The position numbers were made by a program, and so were the translations under genes. From an uncultured Lactobacillus sp. (lineage in GTDB: Bacteria > Bacillota > Bacilli > Lactobacillales > Lactobacillaceae), in assembly GCF_948948975.1 (NCBI RefSeq), contig NZ_CARBVX010000004.1, forward strand, positions 1 through 64,000: 64,000 nucleotides of DNA, written 5' to 3'. Shown one piece after another: positions 35,727-45,770 of the stretch. Under the pieces are notes generated by a model that searched no databases, was not told the origin of the DNA, and saw only the letters and a list, made by a program, of their open reading frames with translations. Position 1 is the first letter of the stretch. The number at the start of each line of letters is the position of its first letter.

Positions 35727-36525
35727 ATTCTCCCTCTTCATTTGTATATTCTTCACTCTCAGTTACTTTTTCTGAACCATTTTTCTTTGTATTTAATTTT
35801 TCTACTTCACGAGTGTAGTGGAGATAAGCCAGAGCTGCTCCTAATAAGGCTACCCCTAGCATCGGCATTTTTAAGTAAGCTGCTGCAATGAAGCCTATTG
35901 CTAAATAAGAAATAAATCTTTTAGTGGGTAAGTATCTAAGCAAAATTGCAATACCAACAATTGGCAAAATATGCCCCGATACTTTTAAACCATCAGTCAA
36001 CCAAGCTGGAATTATTCGTAGAATTGCTTTAACAACATCATTTCCTACTACAAGTAAGATAAAAACTGGGATTGCACGTGAAAAGCCCCAGGTAAAAGTT
36101 CCCCACAATGCATTTCTTGCTGCCGCATTCGGTTTATTTTCCTTAATAAAAGTATCAATTCGATGTTGAAAAATAGTATTAGCAAATCTAGCTAAAACAT
36201 CTAATTGCACCATTAAGAGTCCTACTGGAACTGCCAAACCAATTGCAAACTGCACACCTTTTCCTGAAATAACGGCGTAAACTGTACCAACAATTGCGCC
36301 AGTCATAAAGTCGGGCATTGAGGCTCCTCCGTATGTTGAGACTCCTAAGACCATTAATTGTAGCGTTGCTCCAACTGCTAGCCCAGTTGTAATATCACCC
36401 ATAATAATTCCTGAAATCATCCCAATTGCTAAAGGATTATTCACAATTGATACAGTCAATTGATCAATAATTGCCCAAAATGCTAGGCAAGTTAGTAATA
36501 AAATCTGCCACCATTGTATTGTCAT
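35716..36525 (-). CDS. PTS mannose-family IIC component (second locus)
   Basis: This 269-aa polytopic membrane protein has the IIC hallmark GATLQLMVLGVSTYGGASMPDF near residue 52. It is translated between IIAB (15-base gap) and IID (overlap). Together with IID it forms the sugar channel. Confidence 0.9.
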   Translation of the reverse strand: MTIQWWQILLLTCLAFWAIIDQLTVSIVNNPLAIGMISGIIMGDITTGLAVGATLQLMVLGVSTYGGASMPDFMTGAIVGTVYAVISGKGVQFAIGLAVPVGLLMVQLDVLARFANTIFQHRIDTFIKENKPNAAARNALWGTFTWGFSRAIPVFILLVVGNDVVKAILRIIPAWLTDGLKVSGHILPIVGIAILLRYLPTKRFISYLAIGFIAAAYLKMPMLGVALLGAALAYLHYTREVEKLNTKKNGSEKVTESEEYTNEEGEYEN

Positions 36526-36540
36526 TGTCTTATCTTCCCT

Positions 36541-37461
36541 TTACTTTTCTAATAACTCCATAAATTCTTCCTTGTCTTCCGCAGGCACCATTTGGTGATA
36601 AAGATGACAACCATGCTTATTTAAGTAGTTAAAATTATCCACATCTTCTGCCGTAACAGCCACACTCTTAGCAACTTGACGTGAATCAGCCTTAGTAGAC
36701 ATGTTTCCTACATTAATTTCAGGCAAGTTCACACCATTATCAACCATTTGACGTAAAACTCCAGGATTTTTAACTAACACTAAAACGGTTTGCCCCTTAT
36801 ATTTTCCTTCATTAATTCTTCTAGCTGCACCTTTAGCAGTCAAAATACTCAAGTGAATACCATGCGGACAGGCAGTTTTTAAGGCCGTTTTCTGAATATC
36901 GTTCTTTACAATATCATCCCCAACTACCATAATTCGCGTTAATCGCAATGCATTTGTCCACATCGTCGCAACTTGTCCGTGGATAAGTCTTTCATCAATT
37001 CGAACGTTATGCATAGTTTGTGGCTCTATTTCTGCATTTTCATTTGGTTCATTACTTTGATGAGACTCTTTCTCGGTTTGAGTGGAGCTATCTTTAGTTT
37101 GAGTTCCAACAGGAGCTATATTTTCTTTAGCCTGTTTAATCGCTTCCTCCATGGGCGTTCCCATTACCGCTGCTAATAAAAGCGGCAAGCACAATCCGCT
37201 GTATACTTTGACTTCAGGATGTTCTTGCTGATAGCGTAATGCAGCATTAGCAGGAGTTCCTCCGGCAATATCCACAATAATAGTTGGTACTTGTTCAAAA
37301 CTTTCGGCAGTTTGAGCAATCTCATCAAGTAAATCATCTTGATTCATTGTTTGTTTAAAAGCAATCGCTTTTACGTTTGATAATTTTCCTGCAATCATTT
37401 CACAGCTAGCTAGAGTTGCCTTAGCATATTCACCATGACTAACTATTAAAAAGTTATCCAC
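36541..37461 (-). CDS. PTS mannose-family IIAB fusion protein (second locus)
   Basis: In this 306-aa cytosolic protein residues 1-115 form IIA with phosphorylated His9 (IVSHGEYA) and the DIAGGTPANAA motif, 118-148 form a polar Glu/Asn/Thr linker, and 150-306 form IIB with RIDERLIHGQ (His161) and the INVGNMSTK motif. The start is GTG at 37461 behind GGAGG. This intact IIB is a contrast to the fragment in the first locus and might in principle serve it. Confidence 0.9.
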   Translation of the reverse strand: MDNFLIVSHGEYAKATLASCEMIAGKLSNVKAIAFKQTMNQDDLLDEIAQTAESFEQVPTIIVDIAGGTPANAALRYQQEHPEVKVYSGLCLPLLLAAVMGTPMEEAIKQAKENIAPVGTQTKDSSTQTEKESHQSNEPNENAEIEPQTMHNVRIDERLIHGQVATMWTNALRLTRIMVVGDDIVKNDIQKTALKTACPHGIHLSILTAKGAARRINEGKYKGQTVLVLVKNPGVLRQMVDNGVNLPEINVGNMSTKADSRQVAKSVAVTAEDVDNFNYLNKHGCHLYHQMVPAEDKEEFMELLEK

Positions 37462-37528
37462 ATTTAATTCCTCCAGAATTCACAATGTTTATATTTTATC
37501 CTAATTGGTATATAAATTAAAGCTAAAT

Positions 37529-37556
37529 ATAATAGCGCTTTGTAGTCTATTATCAA
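37529..37556 (-). promoter_or_regulatory. Promoter of the second mannose-family PTS operon
   Basis: TTGATA-16-TATTAT lies on the minus strand about 70 bases upstream of the GTG. No clear cre or -12/-24 element was seen. Confidence 0.5.
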
Positions 37557-37614
37557 GCATTGGTATAGTTCAATTTTATTTTTTTATACTTGTAATCGGT
37601 ATCATTATTGATAC

Positions 37615-37652
37615 AAAAAGAAGACCCTACTTGGCAAAAGTAGAGTCTTCTG
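37615..37652 (-). terminator. Intrinsic terminator of the oppA gene
   Basis: A 14-bp stem with one mismatch (37619-37632 with 37638-37651) is followed by TTTTT on the minus strand, about 95 bases behind the oppA stop. Confidence 0.8.
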
Positions 37653-37746
37653 AAGGAATATAACTATGAAAATTTAATTTAAAGAAATATTATTTAAGAA
37701 TTTAATTTGTGTTGATATATGAGGATTATAGGAAAATTTATTTTAA

Positions 37747-39501
37747 TTACTTAGTAAAGCCAACATCATACCATGAATTTGCTGATGGCTTAAGTGACCA
37801 GCCAGTTACCTTGTCGTTAACTGCAGTTACTGACCAACTGTTTGTGGTAGGTACAACATAGGCATTGTCATACATCCATTGTTGCCACTTATCAAATGCT
37901 TGTACACGGTACTTGTGGTTAAAGGCCTTAGTTGAATCAATGTTAGTAAGAAGTTTAGATTGAGTTGGAGAAACAAAACGAGCCATGTTGTATGGAGCAC
38001 CTTCACTGTAAAGGTCCATTGGTGATGGTTCAGATGATAAACTCCAACCACCTTCAAAGACATCAATCTTAGGACTATCCGCTTGAACGTCTTGTACCAA
38101 AGAGTTGAATTCCATTGGACGACCACCAACAAATCTAGCATCTAAGCCGATCTTTTGCCATTGTTGGAGGTAGTTAGTCCAGATCTTTTCAGCGTTTGGT
38201 TGTGTATTACGAACAGCAACGTTAATAGTTAACTTCTTACCATTTGGTTGACGACGGTATTTTTCACCCTTCTTCTTCTTGTATCCAGCCTTGTCTAACA
38301 ATTCATTAGCCTTCTTCAAGTTGTATGGGTATCCCTTGATACTCTTATCAGAAAAGTCGCCAAATTGTGCTGGAATTAATGTGTTAATTCTAAATGACAA
38401 ACCATTGCCGTAACGCTTGGCAACAGCGTCAATGTTCATTGCGTAAGCCATTGCCTTACGTAATGAGACATTGTTCATCTTAGCGTTCTTATCCTCAACG
38501 TTCTTGCCGGTCTTCTTGTCAAACTTACCTACCTTAAAGCCTAAGTAGTTGTAAGATAGAGGAATCTTACCAATGAAGTTAACGCCCTTAGTATCCTTAA
38601 CATTGTTCCATTGAGTGTTAAGCACACCAGTAACATCAAACTTATGACTCTTAATAGCTTGAGAAACAGAGTTAGTTCCGATTACTTCCATAGTAACCTT
38701 GTCTAAGTTTGGCTTACCACGCCAGTAATGTTCATTTGGTACATAAGTAACTGATTGACCACGAACAACTTTTTGAACCTTGTATGGACCAAAGAAAAGT
38801 GGTTGTTTACGAACCTTATCATCTGATAAAAGTTTATCAAATGGAACGTCTTTCAAGTAGTGGTATGGTTCTGCACTTTCAAGGAAGTAACCATTACCAG
38901 ATTGAAGCATACCTGGTTTCATTTCCTTAAAATGAAGTACAACTTTTCGACCATCTTCACCATTTGGCATTTCAATACCGGAAATCTTGTCGCTCTTTCC
39001 CTTGTGGTATTCTTCTAATCCAACAAGGTTAGCTAAAGAATCTGTATATCTTGAAGTCTTAGTCTTAGGATTACCAACAATTTCGTAAGCATATTCAAGG
39101 TCCTTAGCAGTTACTTGCTTACCGTCTGACCACTTAACGCCATCTTTAACTTCGATAGTAATTGTCTTAGCGTTCTTATCTAACTTAAAGGTAGCTGCGC
39201 CCTTGTTGTTGATCTTATAGCTGTCATCAGTTGCGAATAAACCTTCTAAACCTGGTGCTTGAATTTCACTATCAGTATCAGTATCAGATAACTCTGGCAA
39301 GAAAATACCTGTGAACGGTGAGTCACTTTCAATTGCGTACTTTAATGTTCCGCCTTTTTTAACTTGTTTCTTAGGAACCGCTTCCTTAAAGCTTACTTTC
39401 TTATCGCTAGCATTATTACTGTTGTTATTCCCACAAGCAGTTAAAGTTAATGCCGCACCGGACAATACTGTAATTGCTCCTAACCACTTAACTTTTTTCA
39501 A
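37747..39501 (-). CDS. oppA: Peptide ABC transporter substrate-binding lipoprotein (OppA-like)
   Basis: This 584-aa family 5 solute-binding protein has lipobox Cys23 in LTAC, followed by a Gly/Asn/Ser-rich tether. The body shows the family landmarks VKWSDGKQVTAKDLEYAYEIV and SLRKAMAYAMNIDAVAKRYG. It captures oligopeptides for the Opp permease. No permease or ATPase genes are next to it, so it is an orphan receptor working with a transporter encoded elsewhere. It has its own promoter and terminator. Confidence 0.9.
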   Translation of the reverse strand: MKKVKWLGAITVLSGAALTLTACGNNNSNNASDKKVSFKEAVPKKQVKKGGTLKYAIESDSPFTGIFLPELSDTDTDSEIQAPGLEGLFATDDSYKINNKGAATFKLDKNAKTITIEVKDGVKWSDGKQVTAKDLEYAYEIVGNPKTKTSRYTDSLANLVGLEEYHKGKSDKISGIEMPNGEDGRKVVLHFKEMKPGMLQSGNGYFLESAEPYHYLKDVPFDKLLSDDKVRKQPLFFGPYKVQKVVRGQSVTYVPNEHYWRGKPNLDKVTMEVIGTNSVSQAIKSHKFDVTGVLNTQWNNVKDTKGVNFIGKIPLSYNYLGFKVGKFDKKTGKNVEDKNAKMNNVSLRKAMAYAMNIDAVAKRYGNGLSFRINTLIPAQFGDFSDKSIKGYPYNLKKANELLDKAGYKKKKGEKYRRQPNGKKLTINVAVRNTQPNAEKIWTNYLQQWQKIGLDARFVGGRPMEFNSLVQDVQADSPKIDVFEGGWSLSSEPSPMDLYSEGAPYNMARFVSPTQSKLLTNIDSTKAFNHKYRVQAFDKWQQWMYDNAYVVPTTNSWSVTAVNDKVTGWSLKPSANSWYDVGFTK

Positions 39502-39545
39502 TTTGTTCTCCTCCTTTATGAGATGACTTAAATTTCTTGTTTTTG

Positions 39546-39574
39546 ATTATATGATATTAAAATGAAAAAAGCAA
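39546..39574 (-). promoter_or_regulatory. Promoter of oppA
   Basis: TTGCTT-17-TATAAT lies on the minus strand 45 bases upstream of the start codon. Confidence 0.6.
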
Positions 39575-39684
39575 TACAAAACTTAAATATTTTTTGATAA
39601 TTTTTGATTTAATTAAAATTACAATAAAATATATACTTTATGTAATCTATCAAGGCTCAGCACTATTAAAATAAAGTCGAACAA

Positions 39685-39738
39685 ATAAAAAAACTGCTAC
39701 ATTTTTCTTTTCAAAGCAGAAAGTATAGCAGTTTTTTC
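39685..39738 (-). terminator. Intrinsic terminator of the EamA transporter gene
   Basis: AAAAACTGCTA pairs with TAGCAGTTTTT across a loop of about 25 bases, followed by a T-run on the minus strand. It lies behind the stop at 39755. Confidence 0.8.
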
Positions 39739-39754
39739 ATATATTTTTTCTTAA

Positions 39755-40684
39755 TTAAGATTTCTTTTTAATATTTCTTTTGGGAGTAAAATTTAAAGCC
39801 AATACTGAACCAATTACTAATAAGGTTCCCAGCCAATCCATCCCAGACATCACTAAACCGAAAATCAAAACTGAACCAACTGTGGCTGACAATGGTTCAA
39901 AGGCATCTAATAAACTTACAGTCGATGGTTGTACATAGCGTAGAGCGTTAGCCATAATTTGAAATGGAATAATCGTTCCGATAATAATTATTGCACTTAC
40001 GTCCAGCCATACTCCAGGGGTATTTGGAATTGCTGGAAACTGCGGATATACAATCATCAAACCAACTCCCGCAAATAGCATTCCCCAGCCAGTTACAACC
40101 AAACTTGATACTCTTTTAACAAGTTTAACGGGAATTAGTGTATAGCTTGCCTCTCCGACGGCAGATAATAATCCAAAAACTAAGGCCAGCGGAGTAATTG
40201 CTAATTGATTAAAATTCCCATGAGTTGATAATAAAAATACGCCAATAAAAGCTAGGATAGCAGCTAATACATCCAATTTTCTTAATACTTGTTGATGAGT
40301 GACAGCCAAATATGTAAGGACGAAAAACGGCCCAATAAATTGTAAAATCGTTGCAATTGATGCATTTGCCATTTCAATTGCAATAAAGTAAAAGACTTGT
40401 ACTGGTAACAAGCCAAAAACCCCATAAGCAATAATGGGAAGAGTATTTTTCTTATCTTTTAAAACTGAAAATGGCTTTTGGTGTAAGACTGTCGCAATAA
40501 TTAATAAAACAATCCCAGAGATAATTAATCGGATTTGTGTTAACCAAATCGGTGTAATCTTACTACTCACTTTAAATAAAGATTCAGCAAACAATCCAGA
40601 GATTCCCCACATTACTGCTGCTAAAGCAGCTAAAATTGTCCATAGACTACTTTTTGACTGTTTATCCATCCAACTTTTCCTCAC
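39755..40684 (-). CDS. EamA/DMT family transporter
   Basis: This 309-aa protein has ten membrane helices arranged as two EamA repeats (about 15-150 and 160-300), for example WGISGLFAESL at the start of the first repeat and the PLSATVGSVLIFG block in the second. The family exports metabolites or takes up small organics; the substrate is unknown. It is monocistronic with its own terminator. Confidence 0.85.
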   Translation of the reverse strand: MRKSWMDKQSKSSLWTILAALAAVMWGISGLFAESLFKVSSKITPIWLTQIRLIISGIVLLIIATVLHQKPFSVLKDKKNTLPIIAYGVFGLLPVQVFYFIAIEMANASIATILQFIGPFFVLTYLAVTHQQVLRKLDVLAAILAFIGVFLLSTHGNFNQLAITPLALVFGLLSAVGEASYTLIPVKLVKRVSSLVVTGWGMLFAGVGLMIVYPQFPAIPNTPGVWLDVSAIIIIGTIIPFQIMANALRYVQPSTVSLLDAFEPLSATVGSVLIFGLVMSGMDWLGTLLVIGSVLALNFTPKRNIKKKS

Positions 40685-40787
40685 AAATTAAATTTGATCT
40701 AAACCATCATAACATACTTAATCTGTGAATTTACTTTTATCTAAAGTAATTACTTACACATATTTTTAGTGAAGAAAATTCTGCAAC

Positions 40788-40882
40788 AAAAAAGGTGGTT
40801 CTATGACCACCCACAAGACGTCTTTTGGCAAGTAATCAGCTTACCTTTGTTGCGCGCCTGCTCAACATACTTTAATTGCTAG
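40788..40882 (-). ncRNA. Probable small non-coding RNA with its own promoter and terminator
   Basis: On the minus strand a TATAAT (40887-40892) precedes a stretch of about 90 bases without a reading frame. It contains a GGTAAG/CTTGCC hairpin, the palindrome AAGACGTCTT, and ends in a GGTGG-8-CCACC hairpin followed by TTTTTT (to about 40793). Promoter, folding and terminator together suggest a discrete small RNA. No Rfam family is recognised. The remaining DNA to 41050 shows only a GC-rich patch (TAGCTATGCGCGCTAGC near 40916-40932) and AT-rich sequence. Confidence 0.55.
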
Positions 40883-41051
40883 TTATATTATAGCATCTTT
40901 TGAAAAATGATAAAATAGCTATGCGCGCTAGCAACGTAGCCTAGAGAACCCTAATCAAGTGCATTATAGATTTTATAATTATTAGTAATCGATGCTTATA
41001 TGCATCTTTTATCGCAAAAATATTTTCTTAATTTCAAAATTAGTTCCAAAT

Positions 41052-41089
41052 AAAAATGCTATGACAGTATTAAACGTCATAGCAAAATT
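41052..41089 (-). terminator. Intrinsic terminator of the beta-glucoside operon
   Basis: TGCTATGAC pairs with GTCATAGCA (41057-41065 with 41076-41084) and TTTTTATTT follows on the minus strand. It lies behind the 6-phospho-beta-glucosidase stop. Confidence 0.85.
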
Positions 41090-41105
41090 CTATTTTTTAA
41101 TTCAA

Positions 41106-42593
<1,488 letters not shown>

Positions 42594-42619
42594 TTAACAC
42601 TAATCATTTTTATTATATA

Positions 42620-42633
42620 TGAAATCGATTACA
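42620..42633. promoter_or_regulatory. cre-like CcpA site between bglP and bglA
   Basis: TGAAATCGATTACA fits the catabolite-responsive consensus with one deviation. It lies between the bglP stop and the bglA start. Confidence 0.5.
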
Positions 42634-42637
42634 TTAA

Positions 42638-44549
42638 CTAAGCCATTTGCGGATTTTCATTAGTTGAAGTTTCTTTTTCACGTGTTCCTTCTAAGTCTAA
42701 AATTTCTTGACCAACTTTAACTTCACTGTGACGAACTACTGAAACTCTTTTATAATCTTTAGAATTTGTAACAACAATAGGGGTAGTAACAACATAGCCA
42801 GCTGAATGAATTTCATCGATATCAAACTTAACTAGCTCATCGCCGGCCTTAACTTCGTCACCCTTAGCAACTAAAGTTTCGAAGCCTTTACCTTGTAAGT
42901 TAACTGTATCCATACCAATGTGCATTAGAATTTCTGCACCATCTTTTGTCTTCATACCAATTGCATGGCCTGTTGGGAAAGCTATCACAACTCTACCATC
43001 AGCTGGTGCATGTAAAACTCCTTGACTAGGTTCAATAGCTACACCTTCACCCATTGCACCACTTGAAAATACTTCATCTTTTACTTCAGATAATGATAAT
43101 AATTTACCATCTAGAGGACTAACCAATTCAGTCGATACATTCAAATCAGTATTACTTGCTAAACTTGGAGCAGCTTTAGCAATTGTATCAGCTTGATTTG
43201 CAACTTCTTGAACCGCCTTAGCTTGCTTTTCATCATAAGCAGCATCAACACTCTTCTTACCTAGTATTATTTGTAGGATGAAACCTAAAACAAATGATAC
43301 TGCCATTGCGATCATCAAGCCGTAGACACTCATGTCAACTCCACTCTTTGGACCGATAGTAGCTGGAATAGAGAAGATTCCCATACCACCCATCATATAC
43401 ATTCTTGTACCAAAGAAGCCGATTAAACCACCGGCAGCAATACAACTTAAAATAAAAGGCTTTTTACGTGGAAGAGTTACACCATAAATAGCTGGTTCAG
43501 TAACACCAAAGATTCCAGAGATAAATGCTGGTAAAGCAATTCCCTTTAATTTTTGGTCTTTTGTTTGTAATAAAATTGCTAAAACAACACCAATTTGTGC
43601 AAAAGAAGCACCTAAGGATAGACCAAGAATTTGATCATATCCCATTGCAGCTACGTTAGACATCATAACTGCGACAAATCCCCAGTGAACACCGAAAATA
43701 ACAAATACTTGCCAGAACCCACCAAGTAAAACTCCAGCCAAAACTGGACTAAAGCCGTAAATAGCTGAAGTCATAGCAGCTAATGCATTACCAATCCAGG
43801 TAGCAATTGGTCCAATGATCAAAAAAGTCAATGGAACAACAATTAACAAGGTAACAAATGGTACTAAGAAAGTTTTTACAACAGTTGGAATCCACTTTTT
43901 ACACCATTTTTCAATAATTGAAGCAAACCATACCGCTAAAATTATTGGAATAACAGTTGAGGTATAGTTCATAGAAATAATTGGAATACCTAAGAATGTT
44001 GCATGCACTTGTGAATGTAGAAAGGTACCATTAAATAAATCGAATAAAACTTTTTTACTGCTGTTCATAGCTACCATTGCTGGATAACACATAGCAGCTC
44101 CAATTGCATATAATACTTGATAAGTACGAGAACTTTGTGAAAGCCAGCCAAAGTATGCACACATCGCAGTTAAACCTTTAATCATACCGGCTGCAGCCAT
44201 TGGGCCTAAGATTGGTGTAAAAATGCCTGAAATTAAATCGATAGCTTTATCCATTACATTCATATTACTATCTTCAAGATCGTCATCGGCTACTTGGCCT
44301 CCGCCAGAAAAGCCACCTTCTTTTAAGATAGCGTCATAAACATCAGCTACTTCATTTCCAATAACAACTTGGTATTGGCCACCTGCTTTAACCACAGTTA
44401 CAACACCATCTGTGTCTTTTAAGGCATCATCGTTTGCCTTTTTCTCATCTACGCAAACGGGTTGTACAGTGAACTACACTAATCACGTTGTCTTTTCCGC
44501 CAACGTCTTTAATAATTGTTTTTGCTAGACCATCGTAATTCTTAGCCAT
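42638..44549 (-). pseudogene. bglP: Frameshifted beta-glucoside PTS EIIBCA transporter
   Basis: The gene starts at ATG 44549 behind GGGAGGG and encodes the IIB start with active Cys28 (SVVHCTTRLR), then stops after 34 codons. The next frame picks up the same protein at DEKKANDDALKDTDGV and runs to a normal end. The expected residues between LR and DEKK (about four) are missing, so a deletion of roughly 11 bases near 44450 caused the shift. Downstream, the IIC domain (NVMDKAIDLISGIFTPILGP) and a IIA domain with ILMHIGMDTV are intact. An internal GTG start (44395) would make a IIB-less protein unable to transfer phosphate on its own. Confidence 0.85.
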
Positions 44550-44585
44550 AGCTCTTCCCTCCCAATAATAAAATCCAAGCTACTC

Positions 44586-44659
44586 AAAAACTAAAGAACA
44601 TAACTGTTCAATGTCTTTCAGTAACTTGGGTTCTTGCCTAATCGAATTAGTAACATACC
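44586..44659 (-). promoter_or_regulatory. RAT element and terminator before bglP
   Basis: On the minus strand the sequence GGTATGTTACTAATTCGATT, continuing AGGCAAGAACC (44629-44659), matches the ribonucleic antiterminator bound by BglG/LicT proteins. It is followed by a small hairpin (44593-44601 with 44611-44618) and TTTTTG, a terminator. This intact RAT indicates the operon was controlled by a LicT-type protein. Confidence 0.75.
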
Positions 44660-44728
44660 TAAGTATGAAATATTTATTTTTCTTGACGACTTGTTACCCG
44701 CCAAATATGTAAAACCAGGTAGAACTTA

Positions 44729-45513
44729 TCATCTGATTTTAAAGTCCATCCTTTTTTTACTGTGTAAATAAGTTGCAATTCGTTCAGCTGTATCATAAGC
44801 ATGATTATACTTAATTTTCATAAACCCTAATAGAGAACCGTCAAGTTCTCCGCTCTTATGATGCTTATTTCTTAAAAGTCTTACTAATAATACTCTCAAG
44901 TGAGTAATAAACCGACTATAGTTAAATGACTCTGTATCTAAGGTCATTTGATATTGGTATTGAATAATATCAATAATCCCGCTTATTAACTCAGTTATTT
45001 CAACTGTCTCTTGCACTTGATCATTATCAGATGCTGCATTAACAAAGTGATAGGTCATAAAAATACTTTCACTTACTGGCAAGTCAACCTTCACTTCTTT
45101 ATTAATTAAAGCAATAACTTTTTCACTAATTTTATATTCCTTAGGAAAAAGATTCTTAACTTCCCAACGTGTATTGGCAGCACTAATATCAATATTATCT
45201 TCAATTCTTGAAAGGGCAAAATCAATGTGATCAGCTAAAGCCAAGTATTGAAAATCGTTAAACTTCACATTCAATAGCGGCTCCACCATCTCGATTACCT
45301 TATTAGTTAAATCGATAGTCGAAGCATTTATTTCTTTTACTTGGTTAACCTCATCTTGATGAGAGTTAGCAATGAAACGTCTTTCAATTTTGCTCTCATC
45401 AATCTTATCACCCTTTTTTAGACCAAAGCCTACGCCTTGGCCAGGACTACTTGTTCTTGACCTTGGTCGTCCTGAACCAAGGCTGCACTATTAAATGTTT
45501 TAAGAAATATCAT
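44729..45513 (-). pseudogene. licT: Frameshifted BglG/LicT-family transcription antiterminator
   Basis: The start ATG is at 45513 behind AAAGGTGA. The first frame reads the RNA-binding CAT domain (FLKTFNSAALVQDDQGQEQV) and stops after 27 codons. The next frame continues directly with GQGVGFGLKKGDKIDESKIERRF in the expected order, through two PRD domains to the normal end at 44729. The expected CTN-GGC reads CTGGC, so a single-base deletion near 45443 is the cause. A protein from an internal start (MVEPLL) would have PRDs but no RNA-binding domain. Confidence 0.85.
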
Positions 45514-45533
45514 CCGACGAATCACCTTTATAT

Positions 45534-45666
45534 AAAAAAAGCTACCACAAACTAGAATATACCTGTCTAAGTATATCATCTTTATTTGTAGTAGCTCAGA
45601 CCTGATCGCATCAGTAATCCGCTTATTTACAATAATTATAATTGCGCTTACATATAATTGTGTCAA
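45534..45666 (-). promoter_or_regulatory. licT leader: promoter, cre-like site, shortened RAT and terminator
   Basis: TTGACA (45661-45666) with an A/T-rich -10 about 18 bases on forms the promoter. TGTAAGCGCAATTA (45639-45652) resembles a cre site and overlaps it. GGATTACTGATGCGATCAGG (45601-45620) looks like a RAT that lacks the usual GTT and the CAAAACC tail. It leads into a strong terminator whose arms are 45541-45552 and 45585-45596 with a run of T. Autoregulation by LicT is implied. Confidence 0.65.
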
Positions 45667-45702
45667 TAAGTATTTAAATAAAAAATACTTATTTTTATGC
45701 AA

Positions 45703-45732
45703 CAAAAAAGAAGAGGCCTCTAGTCTCTTCTT
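45703..45732 (-). terminator. Intrinsic terminator of the giant adhesin gene
   Basis: AAGAAGAG pairs with CTCTTCTT around an eight-base loop, and TTTTTTG follows on the minus strand. Confidence 0.8.
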
Positions 45733-45770
45733 TCTTTGTCTCTATTTAGAAAATCAAACTTTTACAATAT

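Noticed and set aside
42638-44395. Shorter intact PTS permease starting at an internal GTG
   Set aside because: The upstream 34 codons encode the correct IIB start, so this is a frameshifted full-length gene rather than a natural IIB-less form.
44729-45289. Stand-alone PRD protein
   Set aside because: The preceding sequence encodes the RNA-binding CAT domain in an adjacent frame, which shows a broken licT.
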